Shown: positions 52,638 to 63,646 of the stretch, piece by piece
Position numbering within the stretch: the stretch's first letter is position 1
Layout of the letters: every line of letters begins with the position of its first letter
Assembly: GCF_002967715.1 (NCBI RefSeq)
Contig: NZ_PUIA01000016.1
Coordinates: 434,001-498,000, forward strand
DNA: 64,000 bases
DNA from: Blastopirellula marina
Lineage (GTDB): Bacteria > Planctomycetota > Planctomycetia > Pirellulales > Pirellulaceae
Direction: 5' to 3'
Program-made: the position numbers and the translations under genes
The notes under the pieces: generated by a model
Told to the model about the DNA's origin: nothing
Database searches by the model: none
What the model saw: only the letters and a program-made list of their open reading frames with translations

Positions 52638-53699
52638 ATGCGACGCTTGTCGTTGGTTGCTGCCACTAGTTTCTGTGTGATGCTGTGTGCCAGCGCTGTT
52701 TATGCGGTGGACCTGCCAGGTTTTTCCGTTGGTGAGGTTAGTTTGAAGTCGGCCGGGCCCCTTTCGTTTGCCCCGGACAACGTGCTGATTGTCGGCGATC
52801 CGAAGGCCGCCACCGTCTATGCCGTTCAGTTGGACAAGACCGCGACCAAGTCGCCGGAGAAGTTGGAACTGCCGATTCCGGATGGAATTGAAGTGGCCGA
52901 CTTGGCTGTCAGCCCTGATACGGGCGTGATCTATCTTTCGGTGACCGAAAACGGCAAGGCCAGCATCGTGAGTGTCAACGGCGACAAGCTGGAACCGGTT
53001 GCCCTGGACAAGGTGAAGCGGGCCGTGGCTCAGCTGGCCAATGCCCCGGAAGACAAGGTTGTGGGGGAAGGTCGTCGTCGGGGAAATCCTCGTGAAGAGT
53101 CGATCACCGATATCGCTTACGTCGACAACCAGGTGATTGTGACTGGTCGTGTGACCGGCGATGCGGCGGCCGGCGTGCATTCGATCGCCTATCCGTTCCA
53201 GGAACAAGGCAGCGCCATGCCGATCGAAATCTATCACGCCGCGCATGGTCGTTATGAAGACGACGCCGTGGCCCGCGTGTTCGTGCCGTTCACCATCGAT
53301 GGCAAGCCGCACTTGCTCGCTGGCTTTACCTGCACGCCGCTGGTGAAGTTCCCGCTGGGTGAAATTGCCAAGGCGAAGCAGGCCTACCGCGGAACGACCG
53401 TGGCCGAACTGGGCAACCGTAACAAGCCGCTGGATATGGTTGTGTACGAAAAAGATGGTCAGCAGTACCTGCTAATGGCCAACAGTGCTCGTGGCGTGAT
53501 GAAGGTCAGCACGAAGGACATCGAACGCGAGGAAGGCCTGACTGAACCAGTCAAAGGGGGCGGCACCGCCGGTCAAACCTTCGAGGCGATTGCCTGGGAA
53601 GGGGTTGTGCAACTGGACAAACTGAACGATACGACCGCGGTCATTATCACCAAGGCCGAAGGTCAGCCGGCTGTCTTGAAGACGGTTGATCTACCGTAA
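52638..53699 (+). CDS. Hypothetical exported protein, propeller-like
   Basis: 353 residues from ATG 52638, with GAGGAG six bases upstream; two earlier ATGs are too close or have no site. Signal peptide ends near 'ASAVYAVD'. The mature chain has 'LSFAPDNVLIVGDPKAATVY' and 'DLAVSPDTGVIYLSVTENGK', the strand-turn pattern of beta-propellers, and an Arg-rich loop 'GEGRRRGNPREESITDIAYV'. Not assigned to a family with certainty. Followed by a hairpin terminator. Confidence 0.75.
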   Translation: MRRLSLVAATSFCVMLCASAVYAVDLPGFSVGEVSLKSAGPLSFAPDNVLIVGDPKAATVYAVQLDKTATKSPEKLELPIPDGIEVADLAVSPDTGVIYLSVTENGKASIVSVNGDKLEPVALDKVKRAVAQLANAPEDKVVGEGRRRGNPREESITDIAYVDNQVIVTGRVTGDAAAGVHSIAYPFQEQGSAMPIEIYHAAHGRYEDDAVARVFVPFTIDGKPHLLAGFTCTPLVKFPLGEIAKAKQAYRGTTVAELGNRNKPLDMVVYEKDGQQYLLMANSARGVMKVSTKDIEREEGLTEPVKGGGTAGQTFEAIAWEGVVQLDKLNDTTAVIITKAEGQPAVLKTVDLP

Positions 53700-53711
53700 G
53701 GTTTTTCTAGT

Positions 53712-53744
53712 GCAGACGCTGCCGGCCAGGCTGGCAGCGTCTGC
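53712..53744 (+). terminator. Perfect 12-bp hairpin after the propeller-like gene
   Basis: Arms 53712-53723 and 53733-53744 pair perfectly with a 9-nt loop, beginning 12 bases after the stop codon. The following sequence is only weakly T-rich, so it may act as an mRNA end stabiliser as well as a terminator. Confidence 0.7.
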
Positions 53745-53939
53745 GCTATTTCTACCTCAGGTGCTAGCACTCTTGCAGCCCTGTGTCGGTTGTAGCGATT
53801 CCCCCACAACGATGGTATTAGGAACCGCGTAATCTTCGCCGGCCGATTCAGAGACGTCTCTTCTGACGCCGATACGATTACTGATTTTCCCCTCTCGCAT
53901 TCCCGTGAACGCCCGTTCTTTCGATGCATCGGAGGCATC

Positions 53940-55355
53940 ATGCGCAGGACATTTTCGACGAGTCTACTAGCGGCCTCGCTGTTGTGCTTTGCCGGCACCA
54001 GTGCGATGGCTCAGCAATCGGTTGCGTTTCCCGAAACGGTTTTCGGAGAAGAAGCACCCATCGCGGGCGAGCAGTACGCTGCCGCCATCGATCAGGTTTC
54101 GTACTACGACTCTTGCGGAATGTCTTGCGGTGACGTCGCTATGGGATGTGGCGATTGCTGCATGGAAGCTCCCCACGATTGTCTGTGGAGCCGCAGCCAG
54201 CTGACCGGCGACTGGCACGGGCATCGCAGCTGTTTGGCCGATTGCGGTATTACCGTGAATGGGGCCTTTACGCAGTTCTATCAAGGCCCTGCCAGCGGCG
54301 GCAACGAGCAGGTCTTTCGCTACGGCGACAAGTTCGATGTGTGGGTCAACATGGATATGGGCAAGATGGGCCTCTGCGAAGGGGGCACGCTCACGATGCA
54401 CGCCGTCGATTGGCAATTGGGCCAGAATGCGATCGTGGATGCCACCGGGCTTGCTCCTGTGAACACGGCCATGCTGTTGCCGAAAGTCGGTGAGCCAACG
54501 TTTGCCACGACCAGCGTGCAGTACACGCAGGCACTTGGCGGTGGCTATATGATTACCGCAGGTCGCATCAACATGCTTGATCTGTGGGCGACGTTCTATC
54601 CGGAATACGGGCTGGGCTTGGATGGCTTCATGAACACGTCGATGATTCTTCCTTTGAATGTGATTCCCAGCTTGCCGCTGGTCACCAATGGTGCCGGAAT
54701 TATCAAGGCCGGCGAACGTGGCGTCGAGCGTGCGCTGCTCGTGTTCGAGAGCCAATCAAGCCCTACGACTGTGGGCATGGATTTTCCTAACGGCGTGACA
54801 ATTGTGGGGGCCGTCCGAAAGTACACCGACTTCTTCTGTCAGCCGGGCTCGCATACGCTTATTGGTGTTTATGCGACGGGTGATTACACCTCGTACGATA
54901 CCTCGGGCTGGATTGTCGTTCCTGGCAGCGGCGTGACTCCGGCTTCCAAGCAGGGAACGTGGGTCGCTGGTTACCTGGGGCAACAGCAACTGTGGTCGGA
55001 TCAATGCAATCCGGCTCGTAAGGTGAGCATGTTTGGCTACATCGGTTTCTCGGACCCGGATAACAGCCCTTACCAGTTCACGACGAGCCTGTCGGTCGAA
55101 AAGTTCGGGCCGTTTGCCTGCCGTCCGAACGACAGGGCCGGGATCGGGTACTTCTACAACGGGCTGAACTCCGACTTCCAGAACACGGTTAGCCTGGTGA
55201 CCCCAATCGGTGACATCTACGGCGGCGAAGTTTACTACAACGCCGAGATCACCCCCTGGTTCCACCTGACGACCGATCTGCAGGTGATTCACCCTGCCGT
55301 GAATGCCAATGACACGGCTGTTGTGTTGGGTCTGCGTGGTAAGCTGGCGTTCTAA
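53940..55355 (+). CDS. Carbohydrate-selective porin, OprB family
   Basis: 471 residues. GGAGG precedes ATG 53940 by four bases. Signal peptide to about residue 24 ('FAGTSAMAQQSV'). A Cys-rich patch near 57-80 ('YYDSCGMSCGDVAMGCGDCC') is unusual for OprB. The rest is a 16-strand-like barrel: 'SQLTGDWHGHRSCLADCGIT', 'GQNAIVDATGLAP', 'GGGYMITAGRINML' and a C-terminal 'AVVLGLRGKLAF' ending in Phe, as outer-membrane proteins do. It should admit sugars across the outer membrane. A terminator follows. Confidence 0.88.
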   Translation: MRRTFSTSLLAASLLCFAGTSAMAQQSVAFPETVFGEEAPIAGEQYAAAIDQVSYYDSCGMSCGDVAMGCGDCCMEAPHDCLWSRSQLTGDWHGHRSCLADCGITVNGAFTQFYQGPASGGNEQVFRYGDKFDVWVNMDMGKMGLCEGGTLTMHAVDWQLGQNAIVDATGLAPVNTAMLLPKVGEPTFATTSVQYTQALGGGYMITAGRINMLDLWATFYPEYGLGLDGFMNTSMILPLNVIPSLPLVTNGAGIIKAGERGVERALLVFESQSSPTTVGMDFPNGVTIVGAVRKYTDFFCQPGSHTLIGVYATGDYTSYDTSGWIVVPGSGVTPASKQGTWVAGYLGQQQLWSDQCNPARKVSMFGYIGFSDPDNSPYQFTTSLSVEKFGPFACRPNDRAGIGYFYNGLNSDFQNTVSLVTPIGDIYGGEVYYNAEITPWFHLTTDLQVIHPAVNANDTAVVLGLRGKLAF

Positions 55356-55382
55356 GCTGAAATCGCAGTGAACAAATTCGAG

Positions 55383-55413
55383 AGCCTCGCGTCTGATTGA
55401 CGTGGGGCTTTTT
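55383..55413 (+). terminator. Terminator after the OprB porin gene
   Basis: An 11-position stem with two mismatches (55383-55393/55399-55409) closes a 5-nt loop and is followed by TTTTT (55409-55413), 28 bases after the stop. It overlaps the earliest possible start of the next gene, which argues for the later start there. Confidence 0.65.
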
Positions 55414-55417
55414 CGTT

Positions 55418-55867
55418 ATGTTCTTGAATTCAGCGAATGACCATTGGAGGCTAATCATCAACGATATTAGCGAGCATCTCGATTCCCTCAGGTGCCTGGT
55501 GGGCAACATTGTCGAGCAGCACCCGTATGGTGAAGGTGGGCTGGAAACTCGACGCGGTACAAAGCACTTCTCACCAGGCACGAAAGTCTACTGTTTACCT
55601 GCGCAGTGGGGTGATGGGTACGAACGCGTGAAGGTGATCGGGCGTCATCGTGGGTCGAAGGATTTTGTCACGATGGTTATCCCGTCCGCGCACATCACGA
55701 ATTGGCGTGCCAAGGTTGTGTACAACCCTGAGGTGATTCGCCGTTTGCGGACGGCAACGGATGAAGACTGGCTGCCGATTTGGCGATCGAAAGAGGAAGT
55801 CGAAAAGTACGTGGCATCGCTTATTCAGTGGGAACAAAGACGCGATACGCAGGACGGAACTACTTAG
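55418..55867 (+). CDS. Hypothetical protein
   Basis: 149 residues from ATG 55418 (a GTG at 55397 would lie inside the porin terminator). 'GTKVYCLPAQWGDGYERVKV' and 'RHRGSKDFVTMVIPSAHITN' give a beta-rich core, and a helical C-terminus follows ('KEEVEKYVASLIQWEQR'). No family recognised. The 3' end overlaps the next gene's end by eight bases, convergent. Confidence 0.6.
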   Translation: MFLNSANDHWRLIINDISEHLDSLRCLVGNIVEQHPYGEGGLETRRGTKHFSPGTKVYCLPAQWGDGYERVKVIGRHRGSKDFVTMVIPSAHITNWRAKVVYNPEVIRRLRTATDEDWLPIWRSKEEVEKYVASLIQWEQRRDTQDGTT

Positions 55868-56933
55868 ATGGCTCCTCGGTTCGCGTTAGGTAGATCTCGT
55901 AGCGTTCCAGGTCGTCGCGCTGGAACTGGTCGCGGTCAAAGAGGAACTCCTCGGAGTACTTGCCTCGGTTCACTAGGACGATCTCTACATCGTAACGTCC
56001 CGGTTCGATTTCCAGTGTGCATGGTTCGTCAAACGACCAGAGATTCACCGGTGACTTTTCGATGGTCAGCGTGTTGGCGTAGATGTTTTCTGGCTTCACG
56101 CCATGCATTGGCTGGCGATCGACCCAGATATCGACGCGGATCCCAGTGGGGTCATCTAGGGAATAGAACTCGAGGATCTCGTTGCCGATCATTCTTCCGC
56201 CGTTGGCGTAATCTTCTTCGGTGAACGCCATGTCGAGATAGGAGGAGGACGCATCGAGGCGTGCCAGGTAGTCGTCGTAACTGCCCAGGCAAACAGGGGC
56301 GGGGTCCATGTAGAGACTGAACTTCCCATCGGGCGAATCGGCGGTTCTGGTTTGTTGGTACTCTTTCCAGGCCGGTAGGACTTCATGGTCTGGCTGCGGT
56401 TGATCCAGCAGTTTCAGAGAGAAGAAGAACTGGTCGACTTGCCGCTGATCGAACTGGGACAGTGTCTTGCGCGAGAAGACGACGCCGTTGAGCCAGTAGC
56501 CGTCGATGTTGATCAGGTAATCACCCTGGCTGACGAAGTGATCGTTCTTCACGACACGCAGGTAACGATAGACCGTCAGTCCCTTGGCTTCGCTTTCGGT
56601 AGAACTGGAATGATACGTCTCTCCCCCTTGCCGGATGATGCGGCGAAGTGCCAACTCGGTGTTGATGAGCGCCTCGCCGGTGATTGGGGTCAGGGTGGCC
56701 ATCCACTGATCATTGAATACGGATAGCTGGTCTTTCGTATGGACGTCAATTTCAAGGTTCGAGCGATCGAAGTCCAAGCGAAGCAGATCGACTTTCGGTT
56801 TTGCCTGATCCAACTTCATGGTGGGATCGACCGGCATGTCGCAGCCTACGAACAAGGCGATCAGGCAAAGTAGCACGAGCGGAAGCCACATCGTGACGGA
56901 CAAGCCGCCGGGGAGTTCAATTCTGTGGTTCAC
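55860..56933 (-). CDS. Hypothetical lipoprotein
   Basis: 357 residues. Lipobox 'ALFVGC' with Cys31 after a long hydrophobic segment. Mature chain: 'KVDLLRLDFDRSNLEIDVHT', 'YLINIDGYWLNGVVFSRKTL' and 'PGRYDVEIVLVNRGKYSEEF' are beta-rich and unassigned. It starts at the stop of the upstream membrane-protein gene (overlap 4 bases), so the two are coupled and likely act together at the inner membrane. Confidence 0.75.
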   Translation of the reverse strand: MNHRIELPGGLSVTMWLPLVLLCLIALFVGCDMPVDPTMKLDQAKPKVDLLRLDFDRSNLEIDVHTKDQLSVFNDQWMATLTPITGEALINTELALRRIIRQGGETYHSSSTESEAKGLTVYRYLRVVKNDHFVSQGDYLINIDGYWLNGVVFSRKTLSQFDQRQVDQFFFSLKLLDQPQPDHEVLPAWKEYQQTRTADSPDGKFSLYMDPAPVCLGSYDDYLARLDASSSYLDMAFTEEDYANGGRMIGNEILEFYSLDDPTGIRVDIWVDRQPMHGVKPENIYANTLTIEKSPVNLWSFDEPCTLEIEPGRYDVEIVLVNRGKYSEEFLFDRDQFQRDDLERYEIYLTRTEEPSK

Positions 56934-57529
56934 GACGGGGTAACTTCCAGGGAGGTTGAACTTGCTTCGCTATCGGGGCGAGGAACGCTACGGTCCCATA
57001 ATTTGTACCAGCGATAAAGTAGCGGCACATAGAGGCAGGCGGCCAGAATGTGCGACGGGATGCCAACGGCGTAGGAGATCACGAAGAAGTTGGCCCCCAG
57101 GAAGTAAAAGCCGGTGACCCAGATGATCCACAGGATCATGCCTGGGATGGCGAGCAGGGCGGCGGGTTTCAGGCTGACGTAGAGCACTTCGTCCCACTGC
57201 TTGGGATCGGTATTCCGCGCGACGATCGAACGGATCGTTCGACTCAGGAATTCGAGAACCGGTACGAACGCAAACCAACAGACGACCGCAATGAGTCCGA
57301 TCCCCACGCTGCCGGCGGCGAACTCTGTAAGGTCGAGCATTGAGGGGGCCGGAGTGCCGAGATACAACGTCCTGCCGTGGACGCAAAAGCAATAGAAGTT
57401 AAACACGCCAGCGAGCGTCAATAAGGCGGTTGCCACACGCACCGACTTCAATGCTTCGCGTCGTAGTGGCGGTTGCGTTTCGAGAGGCGCACTCTCTGCT
57501 TGGGGTGAATGATATGGATTCGTAGACAT
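56930..57529 (-). CDS. Planctomycete membrane protein with N-terminal NPYxSP motif
   Basis: 199 residues. 'TNPYHSPQAESAP' at the start is a motif seen at the N-terminus of many planctomycete membrane proteins. About four helices follow (about 33-52, 70-95, 120-145, 150-172). No family function known. ATGA-type overlap with the lipoprotein gene. Confidence 0.75.
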   Translation of the reverse strand: MSTNPYHSPQAESAPLETQPPLRREALKSVRVATALLTLAGVFNFYCFCVHGRTLYLGTPAPSMLDLTEFAAGSVGIGLIAVVCWFAFVPVLEFLSRTIRSIVARNTDPKQWDEVLYVSLKPAALLAIPGMILWIIWVTGFYFLGANFFVISYAVGIPSHILAACLYVPLLYRWYKLWDRSVPRPDSEASSTSLEVTPS

Positions 57530-57601
57530 GCAGGTCGAAGCTTCTGACGGTTGATGACGAGGTATGATCCCTGCTTTCTATCAGGATCTTGATGGAGATA
57601 C

Positions 57602-57640
57602 AAAAAAAGAGCCCCGCATCGATTGGATGCGGGGCTCTTT
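57602..57640 (-). terminator. Terminator of clpC
   Basis: Perfect 15-bp stem (57606-57620/57626-57640, 5-nt loop) with seven A on the plus strand giving a T tract in minus-strand direction. It starts about 30 bases after the clpC stop at 57670. Confidence 0.9.
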
Positions 57641-57669
57641 GATTTCAAATGGGAACTGGCGAGGAAGGA

Positions 57670-60252
<2,583 letters not shown>

Positions 60253-60317
60253 CCGTCCTCATATCGAGTTGGCGACTGCATCAACTACTGTCGTTCCAAC
60301 TCTATGTTGTCTCACAA

Positions 60318-60941
60318 TTACGCGGCTTCCGGTAGGCTGGGTTCGCCTCTCTCCGCGTTTTGTTCACCCAAGTTTGTTGTCGAAGGTTTGGATGCTTCGA
60401 CGTGGGCTTCCGATTCCCCCTCTTCTCGATCAGCGAGAAGCTGCTTTTCGCGATGGATTTCAAACCACCAACGTCGGCTTGCATCGAGCCGCTCTAATTT
60501 TTCGAGCGTCTGATGTGCTTCATCAAATTGCTTCGTATGCCGCTTCAGCGTCGCTAATAATAGGAGCGCCTCCGCGTCATCTGGCTCGCGCCGTAGAAGC
60601 CTCAGTAATACTGCCTCGGCTTGGTACCATTGACCTTTTAAATAGGCAGTTTGGGCGCTTTGGTAGAGTTGGTCGATGGTGGCATCGATGGCATCCCAAC
60701 TGCCAGAGGCAATTCGGAAGCCCATCCACCCTGCGTTTATTAGCCAGAAGCCAAGGACGAAATACCAGAGTCCACTACGAACCCAGACATTTCCCAGCTC
60801 TGGCCAAACTCCTTTGGATACCAGCGCCGCATTCAATAGCAGCGTGAATCCTAGAGCCCAGACCAGTCCAGTCCAGCGCCCGCGTACCCAAAGCTCGCTG
60901 AGCCCCGGCCACAGGCAGGTAATCCATGGCGTTGATAGCAT
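60318..60941 (-). CDS. Membrane-anchored TPR-like protein
   Basis: 207 residues from ATG 60941. It may start at TTG 60971 instead, because the AAGG at 60941 is adjacent to the ATG. Two hydrophobic segments (about residues 24-44 and 57-75 from ATG) are followed by a TPR-like helical hairpin: 'YQSAQTAYLKGQWYQAEAVL' and 'LRREPDDAEALLLLATLKRH', then a charged tail. Probably a membrane-tethered interaction module; partner unknown. Lies after clpC's start on the same strand, 65 bases away. Confidence 0.7.
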   Translation of the reverse strand: MLSTPWITCLWPGLSELWVRGRWTGLVWALGFTLLLNAALVSKGVWPELGNVWVRSGLWYFVLGFWLINAGWMGFRIASGSWDAIDATIDQLYQSAQTAYLKGQWYQAEAVLLRLLRREPDDAEALLLLATLKRHTKQFDEAHQTLEKLERLDASRRWWFEIHREKQLLADREEGESEAHVEASKPSTTNLGEQNAERGEPSLPEAA

Positions 60942-61197
60942 CCTTACTATTCCATAATGTGCGGAAGGCAACTGGGAATTCAGGCCTGATCCGCTAGGAA
61001 ACGCCGGGGAATTGTAACTTCAGAAACCAGGGGGAGCAAGGTAAGTCGGCAGAGTGCTTGCAGTTAGCTAAACTAGGAGCATCCCGCAATCGTTAATAGC
61101 CCATCATTCGGTGAGTAATTCTCCTTTCCCGAGCCTGAAAACCGGCCGAAAACGCACCAATTGCCTGGGCAAATCTATCCGCATAACCAGTAAGTTC

Positions 61198-62280
61198 ATG
61201 ACCGACCCCAATATTCCGGCCGATGGCGGCTTACCGCCGACGATGGACATTTCGCTCTGGCGGACCTTGGACGCCGCCGCCAACCGGGCCAGCGAAGGGC
61301 TGCGAGTCATCGAAGATTTCGTCCGTTACGGTCAGAACGACGTTTTCCTGACGACCGAACTGAAATCACTGCGGCATCAACTGGACAGTACCCTCCAGCG
61401 ATTCGATCGGTTGCAGGCGATTACTTCGCGAGACACCTTTGGCGATGTGGGAACGACCGTGCAAGGGAAGCTGGAACATGCTCGCTCTGGCTGGTCCGAT
61501 CTGCTGACGGCTAACTTCAAACGCCTACAACAAGCCCTGCGTAGCCTGGAAGAACATGCCAAGCTGATCGACGGGGAGGTCGCCGCCAATTTCGAGCGAG
61601 CGCGTTACCTCGCCTACTCGCTGGAAAAGATGGTGATGACCACGGTCGCCGCCAGCGGTGTATTTCCTGAAGTATCGATCTACGTTCTGACCGACGGCTG
61701 GGCCGATGGACAGTTGTTCGACACTTTTGTGGCGCAACTGGTCGAAGCGGAAGTCGAGGTCATCCAACTACGTGATAAGAACCTGGACGACCGCACGCTC
61801 CTGGTCCGCGCTGAACTGCTGCGAAAACGAACCGCTGGCACCACCACGAAGATGATCCTGAACGACCGAGCCGACCTGGCCAAGGTCAGCGGTGCTGACG
61901 GGGTGCATGTCGGTCAGGAAGAACTAACGGTAAGTCAGGCTCGTAGCGTGCTGGGCATAGGGAAGCTGGTAGGCGTTTCGACCCACAGCATCGACCAGGC
62001 CCGGCAAGCGGTTCGCGATGGAGCCGACTACATCGGCATCGGCCCGACCTTTCCCAGCGGGACAAAAACGTTTGATGCGTTTCCCGGCGTCGATCTACTA
62101 CGCGAGGTAGCCGGCGAGATCACGCTGCCTGGGTTTGCGATTGGCGGGATCGATCTTGGCAACGTGGCAAAAGTGTCCGCGGCCGGTATCCGGCGTGTGG
62201 CTGTTTCAGGGTGCGTTTCGAAGGCGGATGATCCTGGGATGGTGGTTCGTCAGCTGCGAGAGAAGTGCCAAAATATGTAG
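61198..62280 (+). CDS. thiE: ThiD2-ThiE fusion: HMP-phosphate kinase-like + thiamin phosphate synthase
   Basis: 360 residues from ATG 61198 (61111 is an alternative). Residues about 15-150 ('RTLDAAANRASEGLRVIEDF', 'LKSLRHQLDSTLQRFDRLQA', 'LEEHAKLIDG') match the ThiD2 domain known at the N-terminus of many ThiE proteins, reported to be an HMP-phosphate kinase. Residues about 160-355 are ThiE: 'IYVLTDG', 'VEVIQLRDKNLDDRTLL', 'ILNDRADLAKVSGADGVHVG', 'GVSTHSIDQARQAVRDGADY' and 'GFAIGGIDLGNVAKVSAAG'. It joins the pyrimidine and thiazole moieties of thiamin. I recall the family, so the ThiD2 call is from knowledge, the ThiE call from motifs. Confidence 0.88.
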   Translation: MTDPNIPADGGLPPTMDISLWRTLDAAANRASEGLRVIEDFVRYGQNDVFLTTELKSLRHQLDSTLQRFDRLQAITSRDTFGDVGTTVQGKLEHARSGWSDLLTANFKRLQQALRSLEEHAKLIDGEVAANFERARYLAYSLEKMVMTTVAASGVFPEVSIYVLTDGWADGQLFDTFVAQLVEAEVEVIQLRDKNLDDRTLLVRAELLRKRTAGTTTKMILNDRADLAKVSGADGVHVGQEELTVSQARSVLGIGKLVGVSTHSIDQARQAVRDGADYIGIGPTFPSGTKTFDAFPGVDLLREVAGEITLPGFAIGGIDLGNVAKVSAAGIRRVAVSGCVSKADDPGMVVRQLREKCQNM

Positions 62281-62410
62281 TGAAGAGAACGCACTCGTGA
62301 AATGCAACTAGCGATTCCTGTTGGTTAATGTTCAAATAAATTTGGTTGCTACGGTTCGAAGAAGTGTATTTCGGTTCGAGGTTCTGGTTACTTAGAAATG
62401 GACGATCAGG

Positions 62411-63646
62411 ATGAAACGCAGGGAAGAAACAAGTGACCAGATGTGGACTTTTGCTGAATTCTTTTCAGGTATTGGTCTCGTACGAATGGGGCTTGAGGAC
62501 GCTAGTTCGCGTTGGAAGTGTTCCTTCGCGAATGATTTCGATCCGGTTAAATGCGAAATATACCGAAACCACTTCGCTCGGAAATCAGATGAGTTGATGG
62601 AATGCGATGTTAATGCGTTGCAAATTCAACGAGTGCCCGTAGTAGATCTCGCAACTGCGTCTTTCCCATGTACTGATTTGTCGTTGGCTGGTTCAAGGAT
62701 GGGGCTTCATTCTGGGCAGTCCTCAGCATTTTGGGGATTTGCAAGATTGTTAGAGAGCATGACGACGCGAAATCGTCCCCGGCTAATAATGCTTGAAAAC
62801 GTCACGGGCCTTCTAAATTCTCATGGAGGAGAAGACCTAAGGACGTTACTGCGGTCTATTAATAGTCTGGGCTATTCAGTAGATCCATTTATTCTTGATG
62901 CGAAGTGGTTTGTGCCACAGAGTCGGCCAAGGCTCTTCATCGTGTGCGCAAAGAAATCATTTTCAAGGAATTTACTGCGTCTTTACCGCAGGGTGGAAGT
63001 TGGGCCGTTGCGATCTAAGCAGCTTGCGGAATTCATTTCACAGACGTCTGGCGACATTGAGTATCGTGGTCCGCAATTACCACAGCCTGAAGTTTCAAAC
63101 GCTATGTTACCAAGTGTTATTGAAGATCCCCCGGATGAACATAAGGATTGGTGGAATACGGATCGACGTGATTATTTATATGATCAAATGTTTGAGCGTC
63201 ATCAGTCTTGGGTCCAAGAGTTTATAGGTTCATCGCACTATCATTACGCAACTGCTTTTCGGCGAGTTCGTCCACAGCCTGATGGTTCAAAGAGGTCGAT
63301 GGCAGAATTGAGAACCGATGGGATAGCTGGTTGCCTACGAACACCTAAGGGCGGGAGCGGGCGTCAAATCCTGGTTCGTGCTGGAAAGGGTAAATTGGCC
63401 GTTCGGTTAGTGTCTCCTCGTGAGTGTGCTGCCTTAATGGGAGCGAGGGGCTACAATCTCGACGGTGTATCAGCATCTAACGCTTACTTTGCTTTCGGAG
63501 ATGGGGTCTGTGTCGATGCCATTAGGTGGATTTCTAAAAATTACTTAGAGCCATTGCTGCATCTTGTTGACGGACGAAAATATTTAACGACTGGCTCAAA
63601 TGGACGTTCAAAAATTTCGCGATCTACAACTTCGGCAACTAACTAA
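62411..63646 (+). CDS. DNA cytosine-5 methyltransferase
   Basis: 411 residues. Motif I 'FAEFFSGIGLVRMGLE' (14-29), motif IV with catalytic Cys87 in 'ASFPCTDLSLAG', motif VI 'ENV' (129-131) in 'MLENVTGLLNSHGG', motif VIII 'QSRPR' (170-174), and motif IX/X region 'VRLVSPRECAALMGARGY' and 'ASNAYFAFGDGVCVDAIRWI'. Between VIII and IX lies the probable target-recognition region (about 190-320). The gene is AT-richer and has different codon use from its neighbours, suggesting transfer. A GIY-YIG nuclease gene overlaps its last 47 bases in another frame, so it is probably the methylase of a restriction-modification pair. Confidence 0.9.
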   Translation: MKRREETSDQMWTFAEFFSGIGLVRMGLEDASSRWKCSFANDFDPVKCEIYRNHFARKSDELMECDVNALQIQRVPVVDLATASFPCTDLSLAGSRMGLHSGQSSAFWGFARLLESMTTRNRPRLIMLENVTGLLNSHGGEDLRTLLRSINSLGYSVDPFILDAKWFVPQSRPRLFIVCAKKSFSRNLLRLYRRVEVGPLRSKQLAEFISQTSGDIEYRGPQLPQPEVSNAMLPSVIEDPPDEHKDWWNTDRRDYLYDQMFERHQSWVQEFIGSSHYHYATAFRRVRPQPDGSKRSMAELRTDGIAGCLRTPKGGSGRQILVRAGKGKLAVRLVSPRECAALMGARGYNLDGVSASNAYFAFGDGVCVDAIRWISKNYLEPLLHLVDGRKYLTTGSNGRSKISRSTTSATN

